Below, piece by piece: positions 8,444 to 16,082 of a stretch of DNA of 64,000 nucleotides. The DNA comes from Fimbriimonadaceae bacterium (GTDB lineage: Bacteria; Armatimonadota; Fimbriimonadia; Fimbriimonadales; Fimbriimonadaceae): the NCBI GenBank assembly GCA_019694835.1, contig JAIBBE010000107.1, positions 84,349 through 148,348 of the forward strand, read 5' to 3'. Under the pieces are notes generated by a model, which was given only the letters and a program-made list of their open reading frames with translations, had not been told where the DNA came from and made no database searches. A program made the position numbers and the translations under genes. Each line of letters starts with the position of its first letter. Position 1 is the stretch's first letter.

Positions 8444-9928
8444 CTAACCGCGCGCTTGGCCGACAGGCAAGACGCTGAACTTCAGGGATTTTGAGATCGG
8501 CAGTCGAGTCGGGTCGTTGTCACGGAGTTGGACGGTGGCGGAGGTGTCGCCGAGGGTTTTGGGGGTGCCGGTGATGCGGCCCGTCCAGGGGTCGAGCGTG
8601 AGGCCGTCGGGGAGTTTCCCGTCGAAAACCTTGACGTTGTAAGTCGGAATCCCACCACTCGGACTCAGGTCGAGGTCCACCGCTTCCCCGACCGCAAGCC
8701 GCACCGGGGCGGTGGGGACGTCGAAACTGAGCCGCTCAAAGGGGGTCGTCTCCCGGAGGCGATAGCCGATCGACTGCATCACGAGGAGGTCGAACTTGGT
8801 GATCAGCCAGCGTTTGCGAGGCATGTCGCCGCCGTACTCGTTGCCAAACGCCCCAACTCGACTGACCGAATCGATGCTCTCGAAGAAATGCTCGACATCG
8901 AGGATTCTCGGGTCTTCGTCGTTACCGGAATAGCGGCGCAAGGTCGGATCGACGAAGCGGCCCTCCTTGATCTTCGCGTTGTAGGCCGGGTGGACGCGGT
9001 GGTTGACGAGCGAGTGGCCCATTTCATGGTGAACGATCGAGAAGAAGTCAGCGACCATCGTGCTCATATTCCCCGCTTCCCACCACGCCTCATCGGGCGC
9101 CAGGAACTGCCAGCCTTTCGCGTTGTAGTTGCCGGTCGTCTCCATCGCGACGGTTCCGGAGCGTCTCAGCCCCGTCTTGCGCCCCTTGATCATCTGTGAT
9201 GTCCCGACATCCGACGCGACCGCCCCCGAGCGCTTCTCCGGACCCGTCACACCCACAAAGTAGAGGAGGAAGCCGGTGTATGGCTGCGCGTTCGTGACGG
9301 TTTGCCCGCGCTCGAACCCGTTTGGTTCGTAAATAAACGACGTCTCGGCCCCTGCTGGAACGGGATCGAAAACCGGAGCTTCAAGGAAGTAAGCCCAGTC
9401 CTTCGCGGCGGTCTCGGCGAGTTCCTTGGCCTTCGGATCCGCGAAGAACCCGCTTCGGTCCTGACTGAAGTCGGTGACGATCGGGAAGTCGATGGCGCGG
9501 TCGGGCTGGTCCTGGTCGAGGACTTTGACCGGAAACTCGAGAGTCGTCGTGGACTCGTTCGCATCCGTAATCTCGACCTTGAGGGTGGCAAGATCGTTGA
9601 TGCCGTCTGTGTCCGGGAAGATCGACATGAGGAACGGGACTGGCTTCGATTTCTGATCTAGGTAGAGGATCTTGGTCGGTCCTGTCGAGGACACCTCGGA
9701 CCAGAGGTTGAACATCATGCGCGGGTGGTTGGCTGTCAACTTGACGCGGGCGGGCAGGTAGAGTTTCTCGCTCGGCACCAGCCGGAGCCGAATCGCCGGA
9801 TTGGCGATCCTCCCCTCCCAGTCGATCAGCGTTACGCCTGGCTTGGCGAGGTCGCGGCCAAACACATCCTGCAGCGCAACCGGCGGCCTCGATTGGGCCA
9901 AGGTGAGGGCAAGGTATGGAACCAACAT
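8444..9928 (-). CDS. putative secreted zinc metallopeptidase with Ig-like C-domain
   Basis: The 494-residue product carries the zinc-peptidase motif HEMGH at about 301-305, followed by further histidines at 310 and 313 (HEMGHSLVNHRVH). In classical metzincins the third ligand is at HExxHxxGxxH, so the ligand spacing here is not standard. An N-terminal hydrophobic segment (LVPYLALTLAQS) may be a short signal. Residues about 30-150 look like a beta domain, and about 415-490 match a putative-Ig (He_PIG) repeat (GKLPDGLTLDPWTGRITGTP). The gene starts 24 bp after the MFS gene ends, so the two are probably cotranscribed. The peptidase role follows from the motif only; the substrate is unknown. Confidence 0.7.
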   Translation of the reverse strand: MLVPYLALTLAQSRPPVALQDVFGRDLAKPGVTLIDWEGRIANPAIRLRLVPSEKLYLPARVKLTANHPRMMFNLWSEVSSTGPTKILYLDQKSKPVPFLMSIFPDTDGINDLATLKVEITDANESTTTLEFPVKVLDQDQPDRAIDFPIVTDFSQDRSGFFADPKAKELAETAAKDWAYFLEAPVFDPVPAGAETSFIYEPNGFERGQTVTNAQPYTGFLLYFVGVTGPEKRSGAVASDVGTSQMIKGRKTGLRRSGTVAMETTGNYNAKGWQFLAPDEAWWEAGNMSTMVADFFSIVHHEMGHSLVNHRVHPAYNAKIKEGRFVDPTLRRYSGNDEDPRILDVEHFFESIDSVSRVGAFGNEYGGDMPRKRWLITKFDLLVMQSIGYRLRETTPFERLSFDVPTAPVRLAVGEAVDLDLSPSGGIPTYNVKVFDGKLPDGLTLDPWTGRITGTPKTLGDTSATVQLRDNDPTRLPISKSLKFSVLPVGQARG

Positions 9929-9952
9929 CCACGCCTAGTTTCGCACAACTGC

Positions 9953-11200
9953 CTATCGCGGGTGGTGTATGTAGCCGACCAGCGCCTTTGCCCGAGACCA
10001 ATGCGCGGCCACGACCATGCACAACGCGCCGCCGATCACGATCGACGCGCGCTCGCCCCACACCGACGCCACCGCGCCGGCCTCGAAATCGCCAAGCTGC
10101 GGACCCGTGATGTGGAACAGACTGCTCGTTGCGCTCATTCGACCCCGAAGCTCGTCCGGCGTGGCTAATTGGCGGATGGTTTGACGCAGAACGGTGCTGA
10201 TCATGTCGGAAGCTCCGACCAGGGCCAGGCTGATCGACGCGGTCCATAGGTTAGGGGCCAATCCGAAGCAGATGGTGAAGAGCCCGAAGCTCCCAATCAT
10301 CATCACCACCATTCGCCCCTGCCGGTGCACGGTCGGGAACCAGGCCATGCCGCTCGCCGCCAGCAGCGCGCCCAGACCCGTCGATGCCGCGAGGATGCCG
10401 TAGCCTTCCGGACCCAGCTTCAGAATCGTCGCCGCAAAGGCCGGGAGCAAGGCTTCCGCGCCCGAAAACAGCGTCGCCCAGAAGTCGATCCACATCGCAC
10501 TGCGCACCACCGGCGTCCGGTTCACAAATCGCAAGCCCTCGCCGATCAGGCCGAACACTTCCTTCATGGACTGCGGCCGCCCCATCTCGGGGGGCTTCGG
10601 AGGCAGCCGCCACACCGCGATCAGAACGGCCGCGAACGAGACGAAGTTGAGAGCATAGCAAAGCGAAAGCCCCGTCATCCCGAAGAGCCCGCCGGACGCG
10701 ATCAGCACTCCGGCAATGATCGGACCGAGCACGTCACTCAGCCGCCAGGTGATGCCGTTGAGGCTGGCCGCGTTCGGGAAGTCCTGGATCGGCACGAGCC
10801 CGACCACCATGGACTGCCGCGCCGGACCATCGAACGCGCGCGCCACCGCCGTCGCCGCCACGATCCCATACAGTGCCCCAACCGTCGCCGACCCGTTGGC
10901 GGTGATGAGCAAGACGACCAGCGCGACGAGGGCCAGCACGCTCTGGGTCAGGAGCATGACCTTGCGCCGGTCCGCTCGGTCGGCCAGAACGCCGCCGAAA
11001 AGCGTCAGCGCCAACAGCGGCCCAACTCTCACCAGCCCCAGCAGCCCGACCATGAGCGAACTTTCGGTGAGGTAGTACACATGCCAAGCGATCGCCCAAG
11101 CCTGGACGTTATTCCCGACCTGCGACACGAACGCGCCGCCCAGATACTCCCGAAACCCCGCGTGCCTCAGGGCAGGCAGTCGCTCGGTAAGGCGGGGCAT
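9953..11200 (-). CDS. MFS transporter (EntS-like)
   Basis: The 415-residue product has about 12 hydrophobic helices and the MFS loop motif GVLADRADRRKVML between helices 2 and 3. The N-terminus PALRHAGFREYLGGAFVSQVGNNVQ and the segment DGPARQSMVVGLVPIQDFPNAASLNG are typical of the MFS_3 group containing the enterobactin exporter EntS and many drug-efflux members. It is an inner-membrane proton-driven exporter by family; the substrate cannot be read from sequence. The ATG at 11200 is used; the preceding 225 bp have no convincing gene. It is probably cotranscribed with the metallopeptidase gene downstream. Confidence 0.88.
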   Translation of the reverse strand: MPRLTERLPALRHAGFREYLGGAFVSQVGNNVQAWAIAWHVYYLTESSLMVGLLGLVRVGPLLALTLFGGVLADRADRRKVMLLTQSVLALVALVVLLITANGSATVGALYGIVAATAVARAFDGPARQSMVVGLVPIQDFPNAASLNGITWRLSDVLGPIIAGVLIASGGLFGMTGLSLCYALNFVSFAAVLIAVWRLPPKPPEMGRPQSMKEVFGLIGEGLRFVNRTPVVRSAMWIDFWATLFSGAEALLPAFAATILKLGPEGYGILAASTGLGALLAASGMAWFPTVHRQGRMVVMMIGSFGLFTICFGLAPNLWTASISLALVGASDMISTVLRQTIRQLATPDELRGRMSATSSLFHITGPQLGDFEAGAVASVWGERASIVIGGALCMVVAAHWSRAKALVGYIHHPR

Positions 11201-11424
11201 GGCATGAGCTTATCCGATTCCCGCTCTCCCGTCTACCCGATGAATGGCAGGGAGCGGGACGTGGCGATTCCTGGCCCGGGCAACCGGCTCGGATTCGAAC
11301 CATCCCACCCGCACCGCCCGTCCGCAAGAGACAAGCGTTACGAGCGCTTCCGTCTCGCCCTCGAAGGAGGCACCCGCTGAAACCGCTCGGGCGCTGAGCA
11401 GATCGCGGCACCAGTCTTCCGCGC

Positions 11425-12645
11425 TCAATGTCTGGCGTCCACCCCGTTCTGAACTTCAGGTTGAGGTGGCATGACGCCCTTGGAGCCTTTCTTCACGGAT
11501 TCCTGCGCCCAGAGCACATTCTCCAGCACCGACTTCCCTTCCTTGAGCACGCGGCGGCCATCGAGCAGGGCTGCCTTCGTGACCGAATCGTCGTCCCATG
11601 TAATCCTCAGTTCGTCGCCGACGATTTCGTACGACCCCCATTGGCGTACCTTGCTCTCGCTGCCAATGTAGTACGTTCCCCAAAAGGAATCGTCATCGGG
11701 AACTTTCTCAGAACCCGAATACACCACAGACGTTACAAAGGACCGGCCATTGGGCAAGAAGTAATAGTGGAACGCACTGTGTTTGGGCACTTCCGGGTTG
11801 GATCGGGAAACATAGGTCTGCAATCCATCTCGGAAATACAGCTGTATCTCGGCGAAGACATTCGCTCCTTTCTTGGCTTTCTCGAAGTCGCCATCTTGCG
11901 GAACTTCGCCCGCAGAGGCGATTTCGAACAATCGAGTAAGTGGTTCGATCTTGATTCGCCGCCTCCATGCGGCATTTTCCTCGTCCTGTTTGGCTTCGAG
12001 TGCAGCGACTTTCTCGATGCTCCCGGGCTCACGATGGAATGTGATCTTTCCGCTGCCTTTGAACTCAAGTTGCAGGGTCTCTCCGTCCAAAGCTAGCGGT
12101 TCTTCGGATTCCTTACCTTCGAATTCGAATACAATCTTATCGCCTTTGATTCGGTACGAACCGCGGATGCTCGGTTGAGCGACGTCGGCAACACTCTGGC
12201 CAATGGTGACCGCGCCTTTTGACGTAAAGACAACGATGACTTTGTGGAACTCATTCACTTCGCCAACCCATTGGCCCACAAGCCGTTGATCGCCTTTGGT
12301 CGCCGGAGTTTGGGCTTGCTTGAGAACGAGCCGATCCTTCAGATCGCCGCCGCTGAGCGTCATCGTCCCGTCGGCTACGCTGAGGTCGTAAGTTGTCGTG
12401 GAGCCGGCGCTGTCCTTGAGCACGAGGCTATTTCCTGTGACCGCGTACGTTCCGGTCTGAGTGACGACCTGATCCCCCGCTTTTGCATCGAAGCGATAGG
12501 TCAGGTCAGCCCGGAACTCGAAGGTGAAGTCGACGCTGACCTTCTCGACCAGCAAACTCCCCCTCCATGTGCCCACAATGGCAGGCTGTTCCGCATTGGC
12601 GAGGCAGGTGACGAACAAGACAAGGCAAAAGAAAAGCGATCTCAT
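11425..12645 (-). CDS. secreted protein with three lipocalin-like repeats
   Basis: The 406-residue product has a clear signal peptide (LFFCLVLFVTCLANA). After it come repeated barrel-like units, each starting with G-x-W and alternating strands: IVGTWRGSLLVEKVSVDFTF with YRFDAKAGD, then LVGQWVGEVNEFHKVIVVF with RGSYRIKGDKIVFEF, then a less regular third with WGTYYIGSESKVRQWGSYEI. This resembles lipocalin-like or DUF5640-like domains measuring a model versus observed state; the function is unknown. A coiled-coil-prone stretch (AALEAKQDEENAAWRRR) links units 2 and 3. GGAGATG lies upstream of the ATG and a TAGAAT hexamer about 14 nt further upstream, so it has its own leadered promoter. Confidence 0.7.
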   Translation of the reverse strand: MRSLFFCLVLFVTCLANAEQPAIVGTWRGSLLVEKVSVDFTFEFRADLTYRFDAKAGDQVVTQTGTYAVTGNSLVLKDSAGSTTTYDLSVADGTMTLSGGDLKDRLVLKQAQTPATKGDQRLVGQWVGEVNEFHKVIVVFTSKGAVTIGQSVADVAQPSIRGSYRIKGDKIVFEFEGKESEEPLALDGETLQLEFKGSGKITFHREPGSIEKVAALEAKQDEENAAWRRRIKIEPLTRLFEIASAGEVPQDGDFEKAKKGANVFAEIQLYFRDGLQTYVSRSNPEVPKHSAFHYYFLPNGRSFVTSVVYSGSEKVPDDDSFWGTYYIGSESKVRQWGSYEIVGDELRITWDDDSVTKAALLDGRRVLKEGKSVLENVLWAQESVKKGSKGVMPPQPEVQNGVDARH

Positions 12646-12682
12646 AAGACATCTCCATCACTATTCTATTGCATCTGGGCCT

Positions 12683-14026
12683 TCAAACCACGCCGATCGA
12701 AGCCTGCACCAGACCCGGAAACACCTGATCCAACGCTCGCCCTCCCGCGCGCTTCGTGAGGACTTCGGCCAAGACGTGGCGGTAGTCGGTCGTGACCCGC
12801 AGGTCGCCGGGGCCTTCGAGTTGGTCGGGGGCGAGGCCGGGCCAGGTGCCGTGGACCTTCCCTCCTTTCACGCCACCGCCCATGACCATCATGAAGCTGG
12901 CGCGGCCGTGGTCGGTGCCGAGGCCGCTGTTCTCCTGGACACGACGGCCGAATTCGGTCATCACGACCAGCGTGACGCGCTTCATCTCCGAACCCAGGTC
13001 GGTCGCGAAGGCGCCGATCGATTGTCCGACGTCTTCGAGCAGCGAGGTCAGCCAGCCAGAGGTCGAGCCTTGCGCGACATGGGTGTCCCAACCGCCTTTA
13101 TCGAGGGCGGCGACTTCGAGGCCCAGGCCCGAGCGGATGAGGAGGGCGACTTGGCGCAGGCCTTCGCCGAGGTCGGACTTGGAGTAGACGGCCCCGCTGG
13201 CGGGTTGGTATTTGGCCGGGTCGAGGCGATTGAGGGTGTCGAGCACCTTGAGGGTCTCGCGCCCGGCATGGGCCATCTCGTCCTGGCCGTCCTTGTAGAG
13301 TTCGGCCAGCGCTTGGACGAGGCGCGCATGGTCGTCGGCCTCGGCCCCGGGGATGACGAGGCGGAAGTCGGCCAGCGACTCGATCGCAATCGCCTCGGTG
13401 CCCCCGCGCAGCGAATCGGGCATGATCGGGCCGAACGAGACGGCGCGCAGCGGTGAGGCGGTCGTGCCTTGCGTCGCCAGCAGGTGTCGCGCCAGCCATC
13501 CGCTTGCGGTTCCCGATCCGGCTGCTGGCAAACCCCGCTCCATCGCGTTCATCGCCTCGAAGTGCGAACGCGTCTGGTCGTTCGAGCCGACGGCATGAAG
13601 GACAGCCAACTTCCCCTCGCGGTAGTGCGGCAGCAACGGTGCCAGCGCTGGATTCAGGCCGAAGAAGCCGTCCAAATCGAGCACGCCTCCCGGCTTGCCG
13701 GGAGCGGCGAGGGCCAGACTCGGACGACTTCTGTAGTAGGCGTCTTCGCCATAGGGCACAACGACGTTGAGCCCGTCGGCCCCCCCGCGCAGGAACACGA
13801 CGACCAGCACATCCCGCTCGGTCGACTTCGGACTAATCGCTACCTGGGCGAGAGCCGAACGGGAGGTCGCCCACCCGACTGCGCCCAGCGCCGCTCCGAG
13901 TAGCAGGTTGCGGCGGGTCGGCATCATCACGGGGGCTTCGGCGGTTTCGGTGGGCGTCACCGCCCGCGACGGATCGTCGCCAAGGCCGTTGCAGGTCATC
14001 CAGTTTCGCTTCATGTTCACCGCCAT
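12683..14026 (-). CDS. DUF1501 family Tat-exported protein
   Basis: The 447-residue product carries a twin-arginine signal (RRNLLLGAALGAVGWA, RR at about 38-39) and family segments VLVVVFLRGGADGLNVVVPYG, GGWDTH, TLVVMTEFGRRVQEN and GTDHGRA, typical of DUF1501, a sulfatase-fold-like exported protein. The ATG at 14026 overlaps the stop of the DUF1800 gene by 10 bp, although an internal ATG just before PTRRN would give a shorter Tat leader. DUF1501 and DUF1800 genes are usually adjacent and presumed to act together at the cell envelope; their activity is not established. Confidence 0.9.
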   Translation of the reverse strand: MAVNMKRNWMTCNGLGDDPSRAVTPTETAEAPVMMPTRRNLLLGAALGAVGWATSRSALAQVAISPKSTERDVLVVVFLRGGADGLNVVVPYGEDAYYRSRPSLALAAPGKPGGVLDLDGFFGLNPALAPLLPHYREGKLAVLHAVGSNDQTRSHFEAMNAMERGLPAAGSGTASGWLARHLLATQGTTASPLRAVSFGPIMPDSLRGGTEAIAIESLADFRLVIPGAEADDHARLVQALAELYKDGQDEMAHAGRETLKVLDTLNRLDPAKYQPASGAVYSKSDLGEGLRQVALLIRSGLGLEVAALDKGGWDTHVAQGSTSGWLTSLLEDVGQSIGAFATDLGSEMKRVTLVVMTEFGRRVQENSGLGTDHGRASFMMVMGGGVKGGKVHGTWPGLAPDQLEGPGDLRVTTDYRHVLAEVLTKRAGGRALDQVFPGLVQASIGVV

Positions 14027-15438
14027 TGAAATTCAGGGGTCATCAGGGCCAGCGCCGCCTCTTCGTCCGGCTCGCGGCTCAGGCGCGCGACGGTCTTGAC
14101 GCTCGGCTCGGTGCGCCCGGCGAGGACCAATCGGGCTAGGCTGCCGTTCTCAGCGAGGGCTTTGGGGTCGATTCGTGTGCCGGGAATGCGGTCAGTGGTC
14201 AGCGCCAGCGCGTAGTTCCACCTCGCGAGCAACGAGCCGGTCCAAGCCGCAGCTTTGTCGGGGTACCCATCCGGCATCGGCCACTGATGCAGTGGCTGCC
14301 CCATCTTTTCGAGGTGCGCTTGAAGGTTCTGGCCCCCGTCTGTGGTCGCGTTGAGGGACCGCAGAGACGAGACAACGAAGTCGAACGGGCGCTTGACGAC
14401 CGGTGGAGCTTCCAGCAGTTCCGAACTCAACAAGAGTGGTTCCAGCATCAGGCGCAGATCACCCTCTGTTTCTTGATGGCGCTTGGCGAGTCGCTCGACC
14501 CACGGCGTTTCCGTTGTTCCGAGGAAGTAGCGGCAGAGCTTCTCCGACACGAAGCGGGCACACGCCGGGTGGGCGGCGAGGATGTCGATGACCCGGTCAC
14601 CGTCCTTCTCGCCTCCACCGGCGGGAATGCGCTGGCCGAGGACGAGCTTCTCGCCGTCGTCGTGGAGGGCAGGATCGAACCGGAATTGGCCCTTCGGTCG
14701 AAGGAATCGCTTCTCGATCCCCCATCCCGTGAAGCACCGCGCGACTTCTTGCACGTCTTGCTGGCTGTAGCCGCCATGAACGCCGAGCGAGTGCAGTTCC
14801 ATCAACTCCCGCGCGTAATTCTCGTTCGCGACCCCCTTCCGGTTGACGGTGTTGTCGAGGTAGGCGAGCATTCCGGGGCTTCGTGCCGAAGCTCGGAGCA
14901 AGTCGCGGAACTTGCCGAGCGCGTGCTTGCGAATGACCTCGTTCTGGTCCTTTGCGATGCGATACATCGCGAGCCCCTTGCGCGCATAGATGTTGAAGTG
15001 ATTGGTCCACAAATCGACCATCCGTTCGCGTAGCTGATTTGGACTGTAGACGGCGTTGAGAATGGACGCCTGCTGGAGCTGCCGCATGATGAACTCCTCA
15101 GGCCAGCCCGCCAGGTCTTCGGGTTGAAACTGGTTGATTTCCAGCTTGCGAATCCGCGATTGCAGGTGCAGCGGCTCAGGTAGTGCGGCGCGAAGCTGCT
15201 CGCGGACGAACGCTTCGCGACCTATTTGATCCAGGCGTTTGAGATCGACGGCGGTTGCCCCAAAGGCTAAGCGGTCGAGCAGGCGAACGCCCGGCTCAAG
15301 AGGACCATTGGGCAGCTTGAACTCGGCCGCCTCTTTCATCCCGACGAGTTCGCGCGCCTCTCGTCCACAGCCAGCCAAGGCTCCTGCCGCCCCCGCCAGC
15401 AGACCCGTGCGAAGGAGCTCGCGGCGGCTGACCGACAC
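14017..15438 (-). CDS. DUF1800 family Tat lipoprotein
   Basis: The 473-residue product starts at GTG 15438 directly after the TAG of the upstream gene. It has a Tat signal (RR at 5-6) running into a lipobox with Cys at about 24 (GALAGC). Family motifs include LLDRLAFGAT, WTNHFNIYARKG, NENYARELMELHSLG, the GGYSQQDVQEVARCFTGWG segment and CRYFLG. DUF1800 proteins are exported, mostly helical and of unknown activity, and nearly always precede DUF1501. The GTG start, the abutting stop and the 10-bp overlap with the next gene indicate tight translational coupling. Confidence 0.9.
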   Translation of the reverse strand: MSVSRRELLRTGLLAGAAGALAGCGREARELVGMKEAAEFKLPNGPLEPGVRLLDRLAFGATAVDLKRLDQIGREAFVREQLRAALPEPLHLQSRIRKLEINQFQPEDLAGWPEEFIMRQLQQASILNAVYSPNQLRERMVDLWTNHFNIYARKGLAMYRIAKDQNEVIRKHALGKFRDLLRASARSPGMLAYLDNTVNRKGVANENYARELMELHSLGVHGGYSQQDVQEVARCFTGWGIEKRFLRPKGQFRFDPALHDDGEKLVLGQRIPAGGGEKDGDRVIDILAAHPACARFVSEKLCRYFLGTTETPWVERLAKRHQETEGDLRLMLEPLLLSSELLEAPPVVKRPFDFVVSSLRSLNATTDGGQNLQAHLEKMGQPLHQWPMPDGYPDKAAAWTGSLLARWNYALALTTDRIPGTRIDPKALAENGSLARLVLAGRTEPSVKTVARLSREPDEEAALALMTPEFQWR

Positions 15439-15954
15439 CTAAATCACCTCGTTATAGATCGGCGGGGCGAGCGGCTTGGCGACCAGGGCCTGAATTCCAG
15501 CGCCCAGCGACATGAAGAGGGTGAGCGGTGCCAACACGAACCAGCCGAGCATTGGGAACAGTCCCGCGAGAACCAGAATGCCGGAACCACGGGTGAGAGC
15601 CTGGAACGGACTCATCGAACTGTCCATCGGCTGAAGCCTGCGCCCGATCATCGCTGCGATTCCCCCGCCGCCCACGACCGCAACCGCGAAGAGAGACAGA
15701 TACATCATGGTGCCGACGAGCTTCACCAACGGAAGCGGCTGAGCCGCCATGATCACCGAGAGCGTGCCGAATACGACGACCCCAAAGAGGCCGATGCCGA
15801 GGGTACGCCACGGATGCCGCTCAATGGCACCCTGCGCATGCTGGGTCCGGGTGCCGAACACCACCGCCGAAATCACGAGCAGAGCCCACGCCGATCCGCA
15901 AATCGCCAAAGCTCCTGCCACTACTGCCAAGACGTCTCCGATATTCAAGGTCAT
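15439..15954 (-). CDS. four-helix inner-membrane protein
   Basis: A protein of about 170 residues with four hydrophobic helices (DVLAVVAGALAICGSAWALL, LGIGLFGVVVFGTLSVIMA, MMYLSLFAVAVVGGGGIAAM, GILVLAGLFPMLGWFVLAPL). The ATG at 15954 immediately follows AAGGAGG, too close for normal initiation; the TTG at 15948 has a 6-nt spacer and may be the true start. It leads the operon with DUF1800 and DUF1501 and abuts the DUF1800 GTG. The pattern resembles small polytopic proteins found next to bactofilin-type or surface-protein genes, but no family was recognised. Confidence 0.75.
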   Translation of the reverse strand: MTLNIGDVLAVVAGALAICGSAWALLVISAVVFGTRTQHAQGAIERHPWRTLGIGLFGVVVFGTLSVIMAAQPLPLVKLVGTMMYLSLFAVAVVGGGGIAAMIGRRLQPMDSSMSPFQALTRGSGILVLAGLFPMLGWFVLAPLTLFMSLGAGIQALVAKPLAPPIYNEVI

Positions 15955-16068
15955 CCTCCTTGCCGCCAATTTGCGGCATTTGAACGATTGCTTTCAGCCT
16001 ACACCCACCGGGCACGAAAGCCAAGGCCCAATTGAGGTTCGTGGGGCGAAAGGCCCAGGACCGTTGCG

Positions 16069-16074
16069 TATACT
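16069..16074 (+). promoter_or_regulatory. possible -10 hexamer of GH51 gene
   Basis: TATACT ends 8 nt before ATG 16083 and no Shine-Dalgarno is visible, so the transcript would have a leader of about 2 nt or less. No convincing -35 is seen. Confidence 0.35.
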
Positions 16075-16082
16075 CCTATTCG

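Noticed and set aside
11210..11425. Possible tRNA (T-loop-like GGTTCGAATCC on the minus strand) or 72-codon ORF
   Set aside because: The T-stem does not pair and no anticodon or acceptor stem could be built; the ORF needs a TTG start and shows no protein character. The 225-bp gap holds nothing firm.
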